Assembly: GCF_001414055.1 (NCBI RefSeq)
Contig: NZ_CP013002.1
Coordinates: 3,596,001-3,660,000, forward strand
Source: Caulobacter henricii
GTDB lineage: Bacteria; Pseudomonadota; Alphaproteobacteria; Caulobacterales; Caulobacteraceae
Direction: 5' to 3'
DNA length: 64,000 bases
Shown here: in pieces, positions 55,837 to 63,757 of the stretch
Layout: the number at the start of each line of letters is the position of its first letter
Numbering within the stretch: the first letter of the stretch is position 1
Made by a program: the position numbers and the translations under genes
Notes under the pieces: model-generated
What the model saw: only the letters and a program-made list of their open reading frames with translations
The model's database searches: none
What the model was told of the DNA's origin: nothing

Positions 55837-57516
55837 TCAGGCCGGAATAGTATTCGAGCGCCCGATTATCGTCGCGAACCCGTACTTGGCCAGCCAGAGA
55901 ATGCCGCGCTCGAGCAGTGTGCTGCGGATCGGCGGATGGGGTTTGGTGAGCTCGCCCACACTGCACTGGCGCACGGCGGACAGGGCATCGACCAGGGCCT
56001 TCAGGTCCTGCTCTGTCGGCAGGACGCTGGCACCGATCCGGGCCATGGGCTCATGAACCATCAGCCTCACCGCGTCCCAGGTCACGCCCGGATTCAGTCG
56101 CACCATGCTGGACGGCGAAAGATACTCGGTCGGGTAGGAGGCAAACAGGGTGAAGGGGTCCAGGCGCCAGGGGTTGTTGGGCACGTTGCGCGGACGGTTC
56201 AGCGGCGTCCGTTCCGCCAGACGCCGGCTGTTCATCTCGCCCCACAGGGTCTGGTAGGACTTGATCACCGTCGCCCAGTCGAAGTCCTTGACGGCGCGCT
56301 CGCGGGCATTGGCCCCCATCTTGCGGCGCAGTTCGGGATCGTCGACCAGGGTGGCGATGGCGCGAGCGGCCTCCTCGACATCGACGACCGTGGTCTGGCT
56401 TGCGGCGCCGACATAGGCGTCATAGCGCATCCACTGATTGGCATAGCGATAGGCCATGTCCTCGCCCTTGCCCGGGCCCGGCGCGTAGGTGGCAATGCGG
56501 AAGCCATCGATGCCGTGACGCACCGTATCGCGATAGCCGTCCCAGTCGGACACCACATTGGGGATGCCCGCGGCCATGGCCTCGACCGGTGTGAGGCCGA
56601 AGGTTTCCTGTACATTGTCCGATAGGGACAGGAAGAAGTCACCCACGGCCCAGATCGAGAACCGCACGTCCGGCAAGCGGCCGTCGAGCGGGATGTACTG
56701 GATACTGGGGCAGGCTTCGCGGCTAGCCTTGTGATAGTTTTCGGTGGCGATATCGCTTCCGGCCCAGCCGGCCACGACCCAGGCGATCTTCTTACCGGAC
56801 AGGGCGGCGGCACGTTCCAGCGCCAGGCCCATGGGGATCGGGTTCATCTTGCCGGCAGGGCTGAAGCGCCCGACATAGAGACAGACCACCGTATCGTCCG
56901 GGATGGCCAGTTTCTGTCGCCATTCGGCCTTCTGGGCCGGGGTGGTGATGAAGTCGGAGACATTGACGCCCAGCGGAATGGTTTCCAGGCGCGGCCGGGG
57001 TACATGGGTTGCCCCATGGACATCGGCCAGATAGGCGGCGGTGGCCTCGAACTGGGTCTCGACGGCGGCTCTGACAGCGCGTGAGGTACAGATCAGGGCG
57101 TCCCAGGGCTTGACCGGCGCGATCAGCATATTGCCGATCATGTCCATGACCTGGTCGCTGGCTGTGGTGTGGGTAATGCCGCAGATCGCATAGGCGCTGT
57201 CACCGAGCGGACGACGGGCCCAGGATTCGAGCGCCAGGCGTGGCGCGGCGAAATTGACCACGCCCACCGTTCCGAGCGCGGTGCGGTTGTTGCTGTGGAT
57301 CATGGTGGTCGGCTTGCGGATCGGCTCGACCAGATTGACGAAGGCCTGCAGGTCCTTGGGTGGGCGGTCGGCCACGTTCCAGAAGTGGTAGGCGTCGACA
57401 TCCGCATGCCGCAGATAGCCGCGCAGGAAGCTCTCGCCCGCGGCATGGCGGCCCATCAGGGTCTTGGAGGATGTGTCGAAGGCTTCGGGGTTCAGATAGA
57501 GGACGGCGTTTGACAT
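55837..57516 (-). CDS. GT4-like glycosyltransferase
   Basis: 559 residues. The C-terminal GT-B domain has CLYVGRFSPAGKMNPIPMGLALERAAAL and the nucleotide-sugar motif SLSDNVQETFGLTPVEAMAAGIPNVVSDWDGYRDTV, with the E-x7-E pattern, typical of family 4 retaining transferases. A further region of about 130 residues follows the catalytic domain and is unrecognised. No signal peptide or membrane segment, so it acts in the cytoplasm. It sits between RTX genes 4 and 5. It may glycosylate the exported proteins, or build a surface polysaccharide that anchors them, as LPS genes do near rsaA in Caulobacter; this is inference. Confidence 0.85.
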   Translation of the reverse strand: MSNAVLYLNPEAFDTSSKTLMGRHAAGESFLRGYLRHADVDAYHFWNVADRPPKDLQAFVNLVEPIRKPTTMIHSNNRTALGTVGVVNFAAPRLALESWARRPLGDSAYAICGITHTTASDQVMDMIGNMLIAPVKPWDALICTSRAVRAAVETQFEATAAYLADVHGATHVPRPRLETIPLGVNVSDFITTPAQKAEWRQKLAIPDDTVVCLYVGRFSPAGKMNPIPMGLALERAAALSGKKIAWVVAGWAGSDIATENYHKASREACPSIQYIPLDGRLPDVRFSIWAVGDFFLSLSDNVQETFGLTPVEAMAAGIPNVVSDWDGYRDTVRHGIDGFRIATYAPGPGKGEDMAYRYANQWMRYDAYVGAASQTTVVDVEEAARAIATLVDDPELRRKMGANARERAVKDFDWATVIKSYQTLWGEMNSRRLAERTPLNRPRNVPNNPWRLDPFTLFASYPTEYLSPSSMVRLNPGVTWDAVRLMVHEPMARIGASVLPTEQDLKALVDALSAVRQCSVGELTKPHPPIRSTLLERGILWLAKYGFATIIGRSNTIPA

Positions 57517-57552
57517 GAATTCCGTCCTACCGGATCGCTCCCGCTATTGGGA

Positions 57553-57586
57553 CAAAAAAAAGGGGGCCATCCCGAAGGATGGCCCC
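57553..57586 (-). terminator. rho-independent terminator of RTX gene 5
   Basis: GGGGCCATCC / GGATGGCCCC, 10-bp perfect stem, CGAA-type loop, eight T's on the minus strand. It separates RTX 5 from the glycosyltransferase gene. Confidence 0.92.
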
Positions 57587-57611
57587 ACAATCTTAGTTCG
57601 TTGCAGTCGTC

Positions 57612-59084
57612 TTAGACGGCGAGCGACACGAACGAGGCGGCCGAGACGTCCGCCAGGGTCGAACCCTGCAGGACGACGACGTTGTCGGTGGTCGTGCCGG
57701 CGGTCTGCGAGTCAACGAACACGTAGACGTCGGTGCCGACTTGGACGGCCACGAACTGGACCACCAGGTCAGCAGCGAACTTGGCGTTCGCCAGAGCCAG
57801 AGCGGCCGTGTAGCTGGCGGCGGTGTCTTCGAAGTAGTTCGAAGTCGCACCAGCCAGACCGAAGTCCATGGCGTCGTCCGAGGTGAAGCCGGTGATGATG
57901 TCCGACACCGAGTTGCCGGCATCAGCGATCGTGGCATCGGTCGACGGGCTGAAGATGAACACGTCAGCGCCGGTACCACCGGTCATGTTGTCCTGGCCGA
58001 GGCCACCGGTGATGTAGTCGTCGCCAGCGCCGCCCGCGAGGGTGTCGTTGCCGTCGCCACCGACGATCGAGTCAGAACCGTCGCCGCCGTCGACATTGTC
58101 ATTGCCAGCGCCGGAGTTGATGGTGTCGTCGCCGAGGTCACCGAAGATCAGCTCGTTACCGGCCGAGTCGTTGATGACGTCGTTGCCCTGACCGCCACGG
58201 ATGGTGTCGTTGCCACCGTCGCCGTTCAGGATGTCATTACCCATGTTGCCCTGGATAAAGTCATTGCCGCCACCGCCAACGATGGTGTCGTTGTCCTGGC
58301 CACCATAGATGGTGTCGAGGCCAGCATCACCGTTGATGATGTCGTTGCCCTGGTTGCCCTGGGCCCAGCTGCCGGCCGAGTTCAGGATGACGGTGTCGTT
58401 GCCGAAGCCGCCGAACAGGGTGTCGGTGCCAGCGCCGGCGACGAGGGTGTCGTTGCCGTTGTCGCCGTTGATGGTGTCGTTGCCGAGACCGCCGGTGATC
58501 GAGTCAGCGTCGTTGCCGCCGTTGAACACGTCGGCAGCGGCAGTGCCGTCGCCGTCGGTGATGACGTCAGCGCCGGTGCCACCGTTGATGGTGTCGATGC
58601 CGTTGCCGCCCGAGAGGGTGTCAGCGCCCGAATCGCCGTTGATCAGGTCGTTGCCGTTGTCGCCGGCCAAGGTGTCAGCGTCAGCGCCGCCGGTGATGAC
58701 GTCGTTGCCGTTGCCGCCGATGACGCTGTCAGCGCCGGTCGAGCCGCTGATGCGGTCGTTGCCGTTGCCGCCGTCAACCGTGCCAGCGCCGGTCAGGTAC
58801 AGGGCGTCAGCGAAGGCGGTGCCCGTGACGTTGGTGCCCGAACCGATGTCGAACTTCGAGCCGTCCGAGAACGTGATTTCGCTCAGGGCGGTCGATTCGA
58901 AGGTCACCGTACGGGTGCCGTAGCTCACGATGATCTTGGCCGTCGTGGTCGGAGTGGCGTCGGTCAGGGTGTAGGTGACGCCCGCAGCGGTAGCGGCCTG
59001 ATCAGCGAAGGTCAGGGTGTCGGTGCCGTTCACGAAGCCAGCGGCTTGCGTATCGGTGATGGTTTCAAAAACGTAGGCAGTCAT
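57612..59084 (-). CDS. RTX calcium-binding protein 5
   Basis: 490 residues from the ATG at 59084. The protein is nearly identical to RTX 2: same N-terminal domain, same repeats in the same order, and I find substitutions only near the end (DNMTGG for DVMTGG, TSDDAMDF for TADDAMDF, terminal SLAV for SLAS). DNA identity is very high through the repeat region, with silent changes concentrated in the 3' quarter. The 5' flank is unrelated to that of RTX 2, so expression may differ although the product is the same. Confidence 0.9.
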   Translation of the reverse strand: MTAYVFETITDTQAAGFVNGTDTLTFADQAATAAGVTYTLTDATPTTTAKIIVSYGTRTVTFESTALSEITFSDGSKFDIGSGTNVTGTAFADALYLTGAGTVDGGNGNDRISGSTGADSVIGGNGNDVITGGADADTLAGDNGNDLINGDSGADTLSGGNGIDTINGGTGADVITDGDGTAAADVFNGGNDADSITGGLGNDTINGDNGNDTLVAGAGTDTLFGGFGNDTVILNSAGSWAQGNQGNDIINGDAGLDTIYGGQDNDTIVGGGGNDFIQGNMGNDILNGDGGNDTIRGGQGNDVINDSAGNELIFGDLGDDTINSGAGNDNVDGGDGSDSIVGGDGNDTLAGGAGDDYITGGLGQDNMTGGTGADVFIFSPSTDATIADAGNSVSDIITGFTSDDAMDFGLAGATSNYFEDTAASYTAALALANAKFAADLVVQFVAVQVGTDVYVFVDSQTAGTTTDNVVVLQGSTLADVSAASFVSLAV

Positions 59085-59381
59085 TCTTGTTCTCCAAAAT
59101 CGTGTCAATGGGCCGCAAGACCGCCTGCGCCCCCACCACGGAGGTGGAGAACCTGCGTTCCTTAGCCGTACCTAATCGTTCCCCCGAGGGTGACGACCAA
59201 GGTCAAACAAGCCCGCGCTATAGTTATCCAATCCACGGAATTTGCGCAACAGTCGAAACACGCCGTCCCCGCCGGTTTTAACGTCGGGCTAACCGGTGAT
59301 AAATTTGCAACAAAAACAAGCGCCTGCAAGGGCCGCGTCGCGGTGCTCCGCACCCAGACCATAGCAGGGCGGACGAATCGT
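59085..59381. other. RTX 5 upstream region
   Basis: 297 bases between RTX 5 and the sulfotransferase gene, with no supported gene. It lacks the divergent cassette. A more AT-rich stretch at about 59220-59320 probably holds the RTX 5 promoter, but I cannot assign boxes. Confidence 0.45.
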
Positions 59382-60140
59382 TCAGGTTGAACCCGCCACC
59401 GGGAAGCCGGAGAGATCAGCAAAAAGCCGCTGATCGGCCGCATAAATGCTCTGCAAAAGAGCAACGTCTTCCGCTGTCGGATGGTCTGAGGCGCTCATTT
59501 CTCGTCCGACATGTGACCTGCGGGCCGCAATCGGGGCTGAGAATCGCGGGACGCCCAGAAAATCCGTCACCCGGGCCAGGGTAAGGTCTGGACGGGTCGC
59601 GAGGTCTTCCGAGGACAGCAGCAGGGTCTGGGATTTGGGAAAGATCCCGTAGAGGCGCTCGAGCTGGGCCCCGTAAAACCCGCGCTCGACATAGCTGTAC
59701 TCACGATGGAAACCGGGCGTGGCGGGATCGGCGTGCACGCGGTCGCGCCCCTCTCGGATGCACCAGGCGAAGGCGTGGGTCTCGGCCCCGCGACCATACT
59801 CCATCCGCCAGTGCGACCAGGCCCGCTCGATCGGGTCGCGAAACAGCAGGACCAGCTTCATCTGCGGATTATAGGCAGCGATCCGCTCCAGGCAGTTGGG
59901 CCAGTAGAGATAGATCGGCGTCGCCTCGCCCCGCACGGCCGGGGCCGGCCGCGTGAACAGGGCGTGGTAGCGGCCATAGTCCGGTGCCGACCAGTCGATG
60001 CCGCGCTCGTCATCAAAGAAGTGGGCCTCCTTGATCCCCGGCAGATCCAGAGACGGATGCTCGACCAGATAGTCGAACAGGGCCGTGGTGCCGCCCTTCT
60101 GGACGCCCGCGATCAGAAAGGCGACGGACCGGTCCGGCAT
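59382..60140 (-). CDS. sulfotransferase-domain protein
   Basis: 252 residues. The PAPS 5'-phosphosulfate loop is FLIAGVQKGGTTALFDYL at the N-terminus, and the 3'-phosphate region is KLVLLFRDPIERAWSHWRMEYGRG; both are hallmark motifs of sulfotransferases. It would transfer sulfate from PAPS to a sugar or peptide acceptor in the cytoplasm. It lies 6 bp after the HlyD-family adaptor gene and so probably in the same operon as the type I secretion genes. Sulfation of a surface glycan or of the RTX proteins is possible; no acceptor is shown. Confidence 0.88.
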   Translation of the reverse strand: MPDRSVAFLIAGVQKGGTTALFDYLVEHPSLDLPGIKEAHFFDDERGIDWSAPDYGRYHALFTRPAPAVRGEATPIYLYWPNCLERIAAYNPQMKLVLLFRDPIERAWSHWRMEYGRGAETHAFAWCIREGRDRVHADPATPGFHREYSYVERGFYGAQLERLYGIFPKSQTLLLSSEDLATRPDLTLARVTDFLGVPRFSAPIAARRSHVGREMSASDHPTAEDVALLQSIYAADQRLFADLSGFPVAGST

Positions 60141-60146
60141 GGCCCC

Positions 60147-61529
60147 TCAGGACTCCCGCATGGCGTGGTCTATGATGTCGCCGATCGGACCCAGGAGATA
60201 GGACATCACCGTCCGCTTGCCGGTGATGATCATCACATTGGCCGGCATGCCCGGATAGAGCCGCACGCCCTTGGGCATGCGCCGGAACTCAGCCGGATCA
60301 ATCTTGAGTTCGGCGATGAAATAGCTCTCGCCGGTGGTGGCATTGGTGAGGGCATCCGCCGAGACATTGATCACCGAGGCCTCGGCCTTGGGAACCTTCG
60401 TGGCGCTGTAGGCGGCCAGATCGACCTGGGCCTTCATGCCGACCCGGACCTCGTCGATGTCCGACGGCCTGACCATGGCCAGAACGACGAGGGGCGCGTT
60501 CTGGGGCACGATGTCGAGCAGTACCTCTCCCGCCCCTGCAACGCCGCCCAGCGTGTGCTGGGTCAGGTTCAACACGACCCCGTCAACAGGTGCCCGAATG
60601 ACGGTGGCCGCCAGGGATTCCCGGGCCGCGCCGAGACGGGGACTGAGGTCAGCCAGGACCGCATCGGCCTTGCGCTTGTTCTCGGCCGCTTCGCTGGCGC
60701 GCGCCTGATAGAGGGCATCCATCTGCAGCTTGGTTTCGCCGATCTGTTCCTGGGTGCGGGTCTTCTCCGACACCAGGGCGCCCCGCTGGCCGTCGGACTG
60801 GGCCAACGCTCTCTGCAGGCGCAGCAGCAGGGTCTTGGGCGCGTAGCCCTTCTCATAGAGGGTCTGGTAGCCTTGCAGTTCCTCGCGGCTCAGCCGGGCC
60901 TGGTCCTCGATGGAATCGATCTGGATCTGGATGCCGCTCTGGCGCTCGCGCAGCTGAATCATGCGCTGTTGCATAATGTCGGCCTGGCCCTTCAGGGCCT
61001 CCAGCCGCGACCGGAACAGAAACTCCTCGTTGCGCATCAGGGTCGCCACGGCCGGGTCGGTCTTCGCCTTGTCCCGCAGCTCGGCCGGGAACACGAAGCT
61101 CTGCCGGCCCAGGGATTCCGCATCGCTGCGGGCCTTCTGGGCCAGCATGGAGAAGTACTGGCTTTCCAGAATGGAGACCTGGGCCCGGGCGACGGTGTCG
61201 TCGAACTTCAGCAGGACCTGCGTGGCCTTCACCTTGTCGCCGTCACGAACATAGATGCCGCGCACCACGCCCACGTCACGGCTCTTGAGCTGCTTGCGAT
61301 TGCTCTCGACCCGTACCTGGCCCGGAGCGATGACGCCGCCCGAGATCGAGGATACCGAGGCCCAGAGCGCCAGGCCGAGCACAAGGAAACCAATCACCAG
61401 ACTTCCGGCGATGATGGGCGCACGGACATTCTGACGGTCAGCTTCTGACTGGGGGACCTCGGGGCCGCCGAGCAGGGGCGGGGCGTCTTCCGCCAGCGGG
61501 CGGCGCAGGAGCTTGAGGAAATTGCTCAC
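60147..61529 (-). CDS. type I secretion membrane fusion protein (HlyD/PrtE family)
   Basis: 460 residues from a GTG start that overlaps the ABC gene stop (GTGA). One N-terminal membrane helix (about 39-62, APIIAGSLVIGFLVLGLALWASV) is followed by a barrel/lipoyl half (GVIAPGQVRVESNRKQLKSRDVGVVRGIYVRDGDKV), a long coiled-coil hairpin (about 110-290) and the second lipoyl/barrel part (VIRAPVDGVVLNLTQHTLGG ... RLYPGMPANVMIITGKRTVMSYLLGPI). It links the inner-membrane ABC transporter to a TolC-like outer-membrane channel, which is not in this window. Homologous in kind to Caulobacter RsaE. Confidence 0.94.
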   Translation of the reverse strand: MSNFLKLLRRPLAEDAPPLLGGPEVPQSEADRQNVRAPIIAGSLVIGFLVLGLALWASVSSISGGVIAPGQVRVESNRKQLKSRDVGVVRGIYVRDGDKVKATQVLLKFDDTVARAQVSILESQYFSMLAQKARSDAESLGRQSFVFPAELRDKAKTDPAVATLMRNEEFLFRSRLEALKGQADIMQQRMIQLRERQSGIQIQIDSIEDQARLSREELQGYQTLYEKGYAPKTLLLRLQRALAQSDGQRGALVSEKTRTQEQIGETKLQMDALYQARASEAAENKRKADAVLADLSPRLGAARESLAATVIRAPVDGVVLNLTQHTLGGVAGAGEVLLDIVPQNAPLVVLAMVRPSDIDEVRVGMKAQVDLAAYSATKVPKAEASVINVSADALTNATTGESYFIAELKIDPAEFRRMPKGVRLYPGMPANVMIITGKRTVMSYLLGPIGDIIDHAMRES

Positions 61530-63277
61530 GACTTGGCCTCGATTGACTTGGCGGCGGGGGGCGCCGTGACGCCGGCAGGCTTGTTATTGGCTGCCAGCTT
61601 GGCCAGCACGGCGTCGCGCGGACCAAACATCTCGACCATGCCCTCCTGCAGAACCAGCATCTTGTCCGCCGTCTTGAACACGGCCGGCTTGTGCGAAACC
61701 ATGACCACGGTCGCGCCGCGCGCCTTGAGGGTTTCCAGCGCGGCCATCAGCGCCGCCTCGCCCAGGGCGTCGAGATTGGCATTGGGCTCGTCCAGAACAA
61801 CCAGGCGCGGATTGCGCAACAGGGCGCGGGCCAGGCCCACCCGCTGCCTCTGGCCGACGGACAGGACCACGCCCTCCTGGCCAAGATCCGTGTCATAGCC
61901 CTTGGGCAGGCGCAGGATCAGGTCATGAACGGCCGCCATCTTGGCTGCCTCGACGACCTCTTCGTCGGTCACGCGGGTCGAGAAGCGGGCGATATTGGCG
62001 CGCACGCTACCAGCGAACAGCTCGGTGTCCTGGGGCAGATAGCCCACATGCTCGCCAAAGGCACCGCGCTCCCAGGCGAAGACGTCGGCACCGTCGAGGC
62101 GCACCGTTCCGCCTGATGGCTTCCAGATCCCGACCAGCAGCCTCGCCAGGGTCGACTTGCCGGCCCCGGAGGGACCGATGATGCCGAGGGTTTCTCCAGG
62201 CTGGATCGAGAAGACAACATTGCGCAACAACATCCGCGAGCCATCGGGCGTTGTAAGGGTAACGCCCTCGACGGAGAGCCGGCCCGTCGGGGCCGGCAGG
62301 CTGGTGGCGGGATCCGGCGCCTGATAGCTGTTCAGCAGGGCGGTCAGACGCTCATAGGCCTGTCCTGCGTTGATGAAGCCCGACCAGGCCCCGACCGCCC
62401 GATCAATCGGTGCCAGGGCCCGGGCCGACAGGATCATGTTGGCGAACAGCAGGCCGGGCCCGATCTTGTGTTCAAGGGTCAGCAGGGCCCCGAGCGCCAC
62501 GATCAGCACCTGGATCGCCATGCGGACGAACTTGATGGCGTTGGACCAGATGCCGGCCTGATCGCTGGCCACGACGCTCTGTTTCATGGCGTCGCGACGG
62601 AACCGGAACCAGATGGCCCCGATGCTGGGCAGCATGCCCATGGCCCGCACCACCTCACTGTTGCGCAGGCCGGCATCGGTGAAGCTGTAGCTCCGCAGGG
62701 CGGCGTCATTGGCCTCCTTGAGCGGGACGCTGCTCGCCTGGTCCTGAATGACGACGAGGATCAGCAGGACAATACCACCGAGCAGGGTGACTCCACCGAT
62801 CCAGGGATCGATGATGAACAGGACCACCATGAACAGCGGGACCGTCGGCAGGTCGAACAGCGCCAGCATCGGCGCGCCCCCCATGGCCTGACGGAAAACG
62901 TCCAGGTCCCGCAGGGCCTGAGACGACATCGCACGCTCGCGGCGGCTGATGCCATCAAACAGGGCGGCGAACACCTGGCCCGAGACCCTCTGATCGAAGG
63001 CAGAGCCGAAATTGACCAGGACCCGGGCGCGGAAGAAATCGATCACCGAGGAGACGGCGAAGACAAAGAGGACGCCCGCCGTCAGGACGAAGAGCGTCGG
63101 TATGCTCTGGCTGATCAGAACCCGCCCATAGACCTGGTTGGTGTACAACGGCAGAGCCATGTAGAGCGCGCTGGAGACCAAGGTGAACGCCGCGGCGGCT
63201 AGGAGCGGACCGCGGCCTTCCCGCAAGGCGCGGTTCAGCAGACTGTTGGTTTCAATCTTCAAGTTTGGTCGTTTCAT
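61526..63277 (-). CDS. type I secretion ABC transporter, permease-ATPase fusion (PrtD family)
   Basis: 583 residues. Six membrane helices (about 20-300) are fused to an ABC ATPase (about 335-560): Walker A GPSGAGKST, Q-loop YLPQDTELF, signature LSVGQRQRVGLARAL, Walker B RLVVLDEPNANLD, H-loop VSHKP. No N-terminal C39 peptidase or C39-like domain, which places it with the PrtD/RsaD/AprD class that exports RTX proteins with an uncleaved C-terminal signal. First gene of the operon abc-hlyD-sulfotransferase. The five RTX proteins downstream are the obvious substrates. Confidence 0.95.
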   Translation of the reverse strand: MKRPNLKIETNSLLNRALREGRGPLLAAAAFTLVSSALYMALPLYTNQVYGRVLISQSIPTLFVLTAGVLFVFAVSSVIDFFRARVLVNFGSAFDQRVSGQVFAALFDGISRRERAMSSQALRDLDVFRQAMGGAPMLALFDLPTVPLFMVVLFIIDPWIGGVTLLGGIVLLILVVIQDQASSVPLKEANDAALRSYSFTDAGLRNSEVVRAMGMLPSIGAIWFRFRRDAMKQSVVASDQAGIWSNAIKFVRMAIQVLIVALGALLTLEHKIGPGLLFANMILSARALAPIDRAVGAWSGFINAGQAYERLTALLNSYQAPDPATSLPAPTGRLSVEGVTLTTPDGSRMLLRNVVFSIQPGETLGIIGPSGAGKSTLARLLVGIWKPSGGTVRLDGADVFAWERGAFGEHVGYLPQDTELFAGSVRANIARFSTRVTDEEVVEAAKMAAVHDLILRLPKGYDTDLGQEGVVLSVGQRQRVGLARALLRNPRLVVLDEPNANLDALGEAALMAALETLKARGATVVMVSHKPAVFKTADKMLVLQEGMVEMFGPRDAVLAKLAANNKPAGVTAPPAAKSIEAKS

Positions 63278-63322
63278 AGCGGCCGCTGGTTCATCCCCGC
63301 CGTGAGCCCCGTCGCGCCTGGG

Positions 63323-63344
63323 GCGTCATCTGCACAGATGACGC
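63323..63344. promoter_or_regulatory. inverted repeat upstream of the secretion operon
   Basis: GCGTCATCTG and its exact complement CAGATGACGC are separated by two bases. It lies 46 bp before the start of the ABC transporter gene and 72 bp before the divergent DUF6471 gene, so it may be an operator for either or both. Confidence 0.5.
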
Positions 63345-63415
63345 TGGACGGCGAACCCCGCCCCGTCGGACGGCGGTCCTGACGAGCGGGCGAGACATGA
63401 TCCGCAGGTTCAATC

Positions 63416-63703
63416 ATGTCAAGGGTTTTCGTATCACATATGATGATGTATGTTGCGCAAATGGTTGCAACCCGAACAGTCAAATCGACCGATCAGGTCA
63501 AGGGCGTGCTCAAGGCCGAACTCAAGCGGCGCAACCTGACCTATGCTGACCTGGCACGGCTTCTGGCGGAACGGGGTGTCACCGAGAGCGAGGCCAATCT
63601 GCGCAACAAGATCAGCCGCGGATCGTTCACCGCCGCTTTCCTGTTCGAATGCCTGATGGCCATGGGCTGTGACAGTGTGCGGCTGGGGCCGGCCGATCAT
63701 TGA
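63416..63703 (+). CDS. DUF6471-like small regulator-type protein
   Basis: 95 residues; the start is uncertain (ATG at 63416 or one of several methionines up to residue 16). The core VKGVLKAELKRRNLTYADLARLLAERGVTESEANLRNKISRGSFTAAFLFECLMAMGC is the DUF6471 type, which looks like a helix-turn-helix domain related in plan to Cro/C1 regulators. Divergent from the secretion operon, with a 22-bp inverted repeat between them, so it might regulate that operon. Its function is not established. Confidence 0.75.
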   Translation: MSRVFVSHMMMYVAQMVATRTVKSTDQVKGVLKAELKRRNLTYADLARLLAERGVTESEANLRNKISRGSFTAAFLFECLMAMGCDSVRLGPADH

Positions 63704-63757
63704 GAGCTGGGGCCCAGCCTGTCCTGTCCTGATGAGGCCATCAGGTCGGAAAGGGCT

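Noticed and set aside
48187..59165. Long plus-strand ORFs opposite the RTX genes (400-660 codons, Val/Ala-rich).
   Set aside because: They are antisense readings of repetitive GGxGxD codons with GC-rich third positions; they have no ribosome binding sites and extend through terminators.
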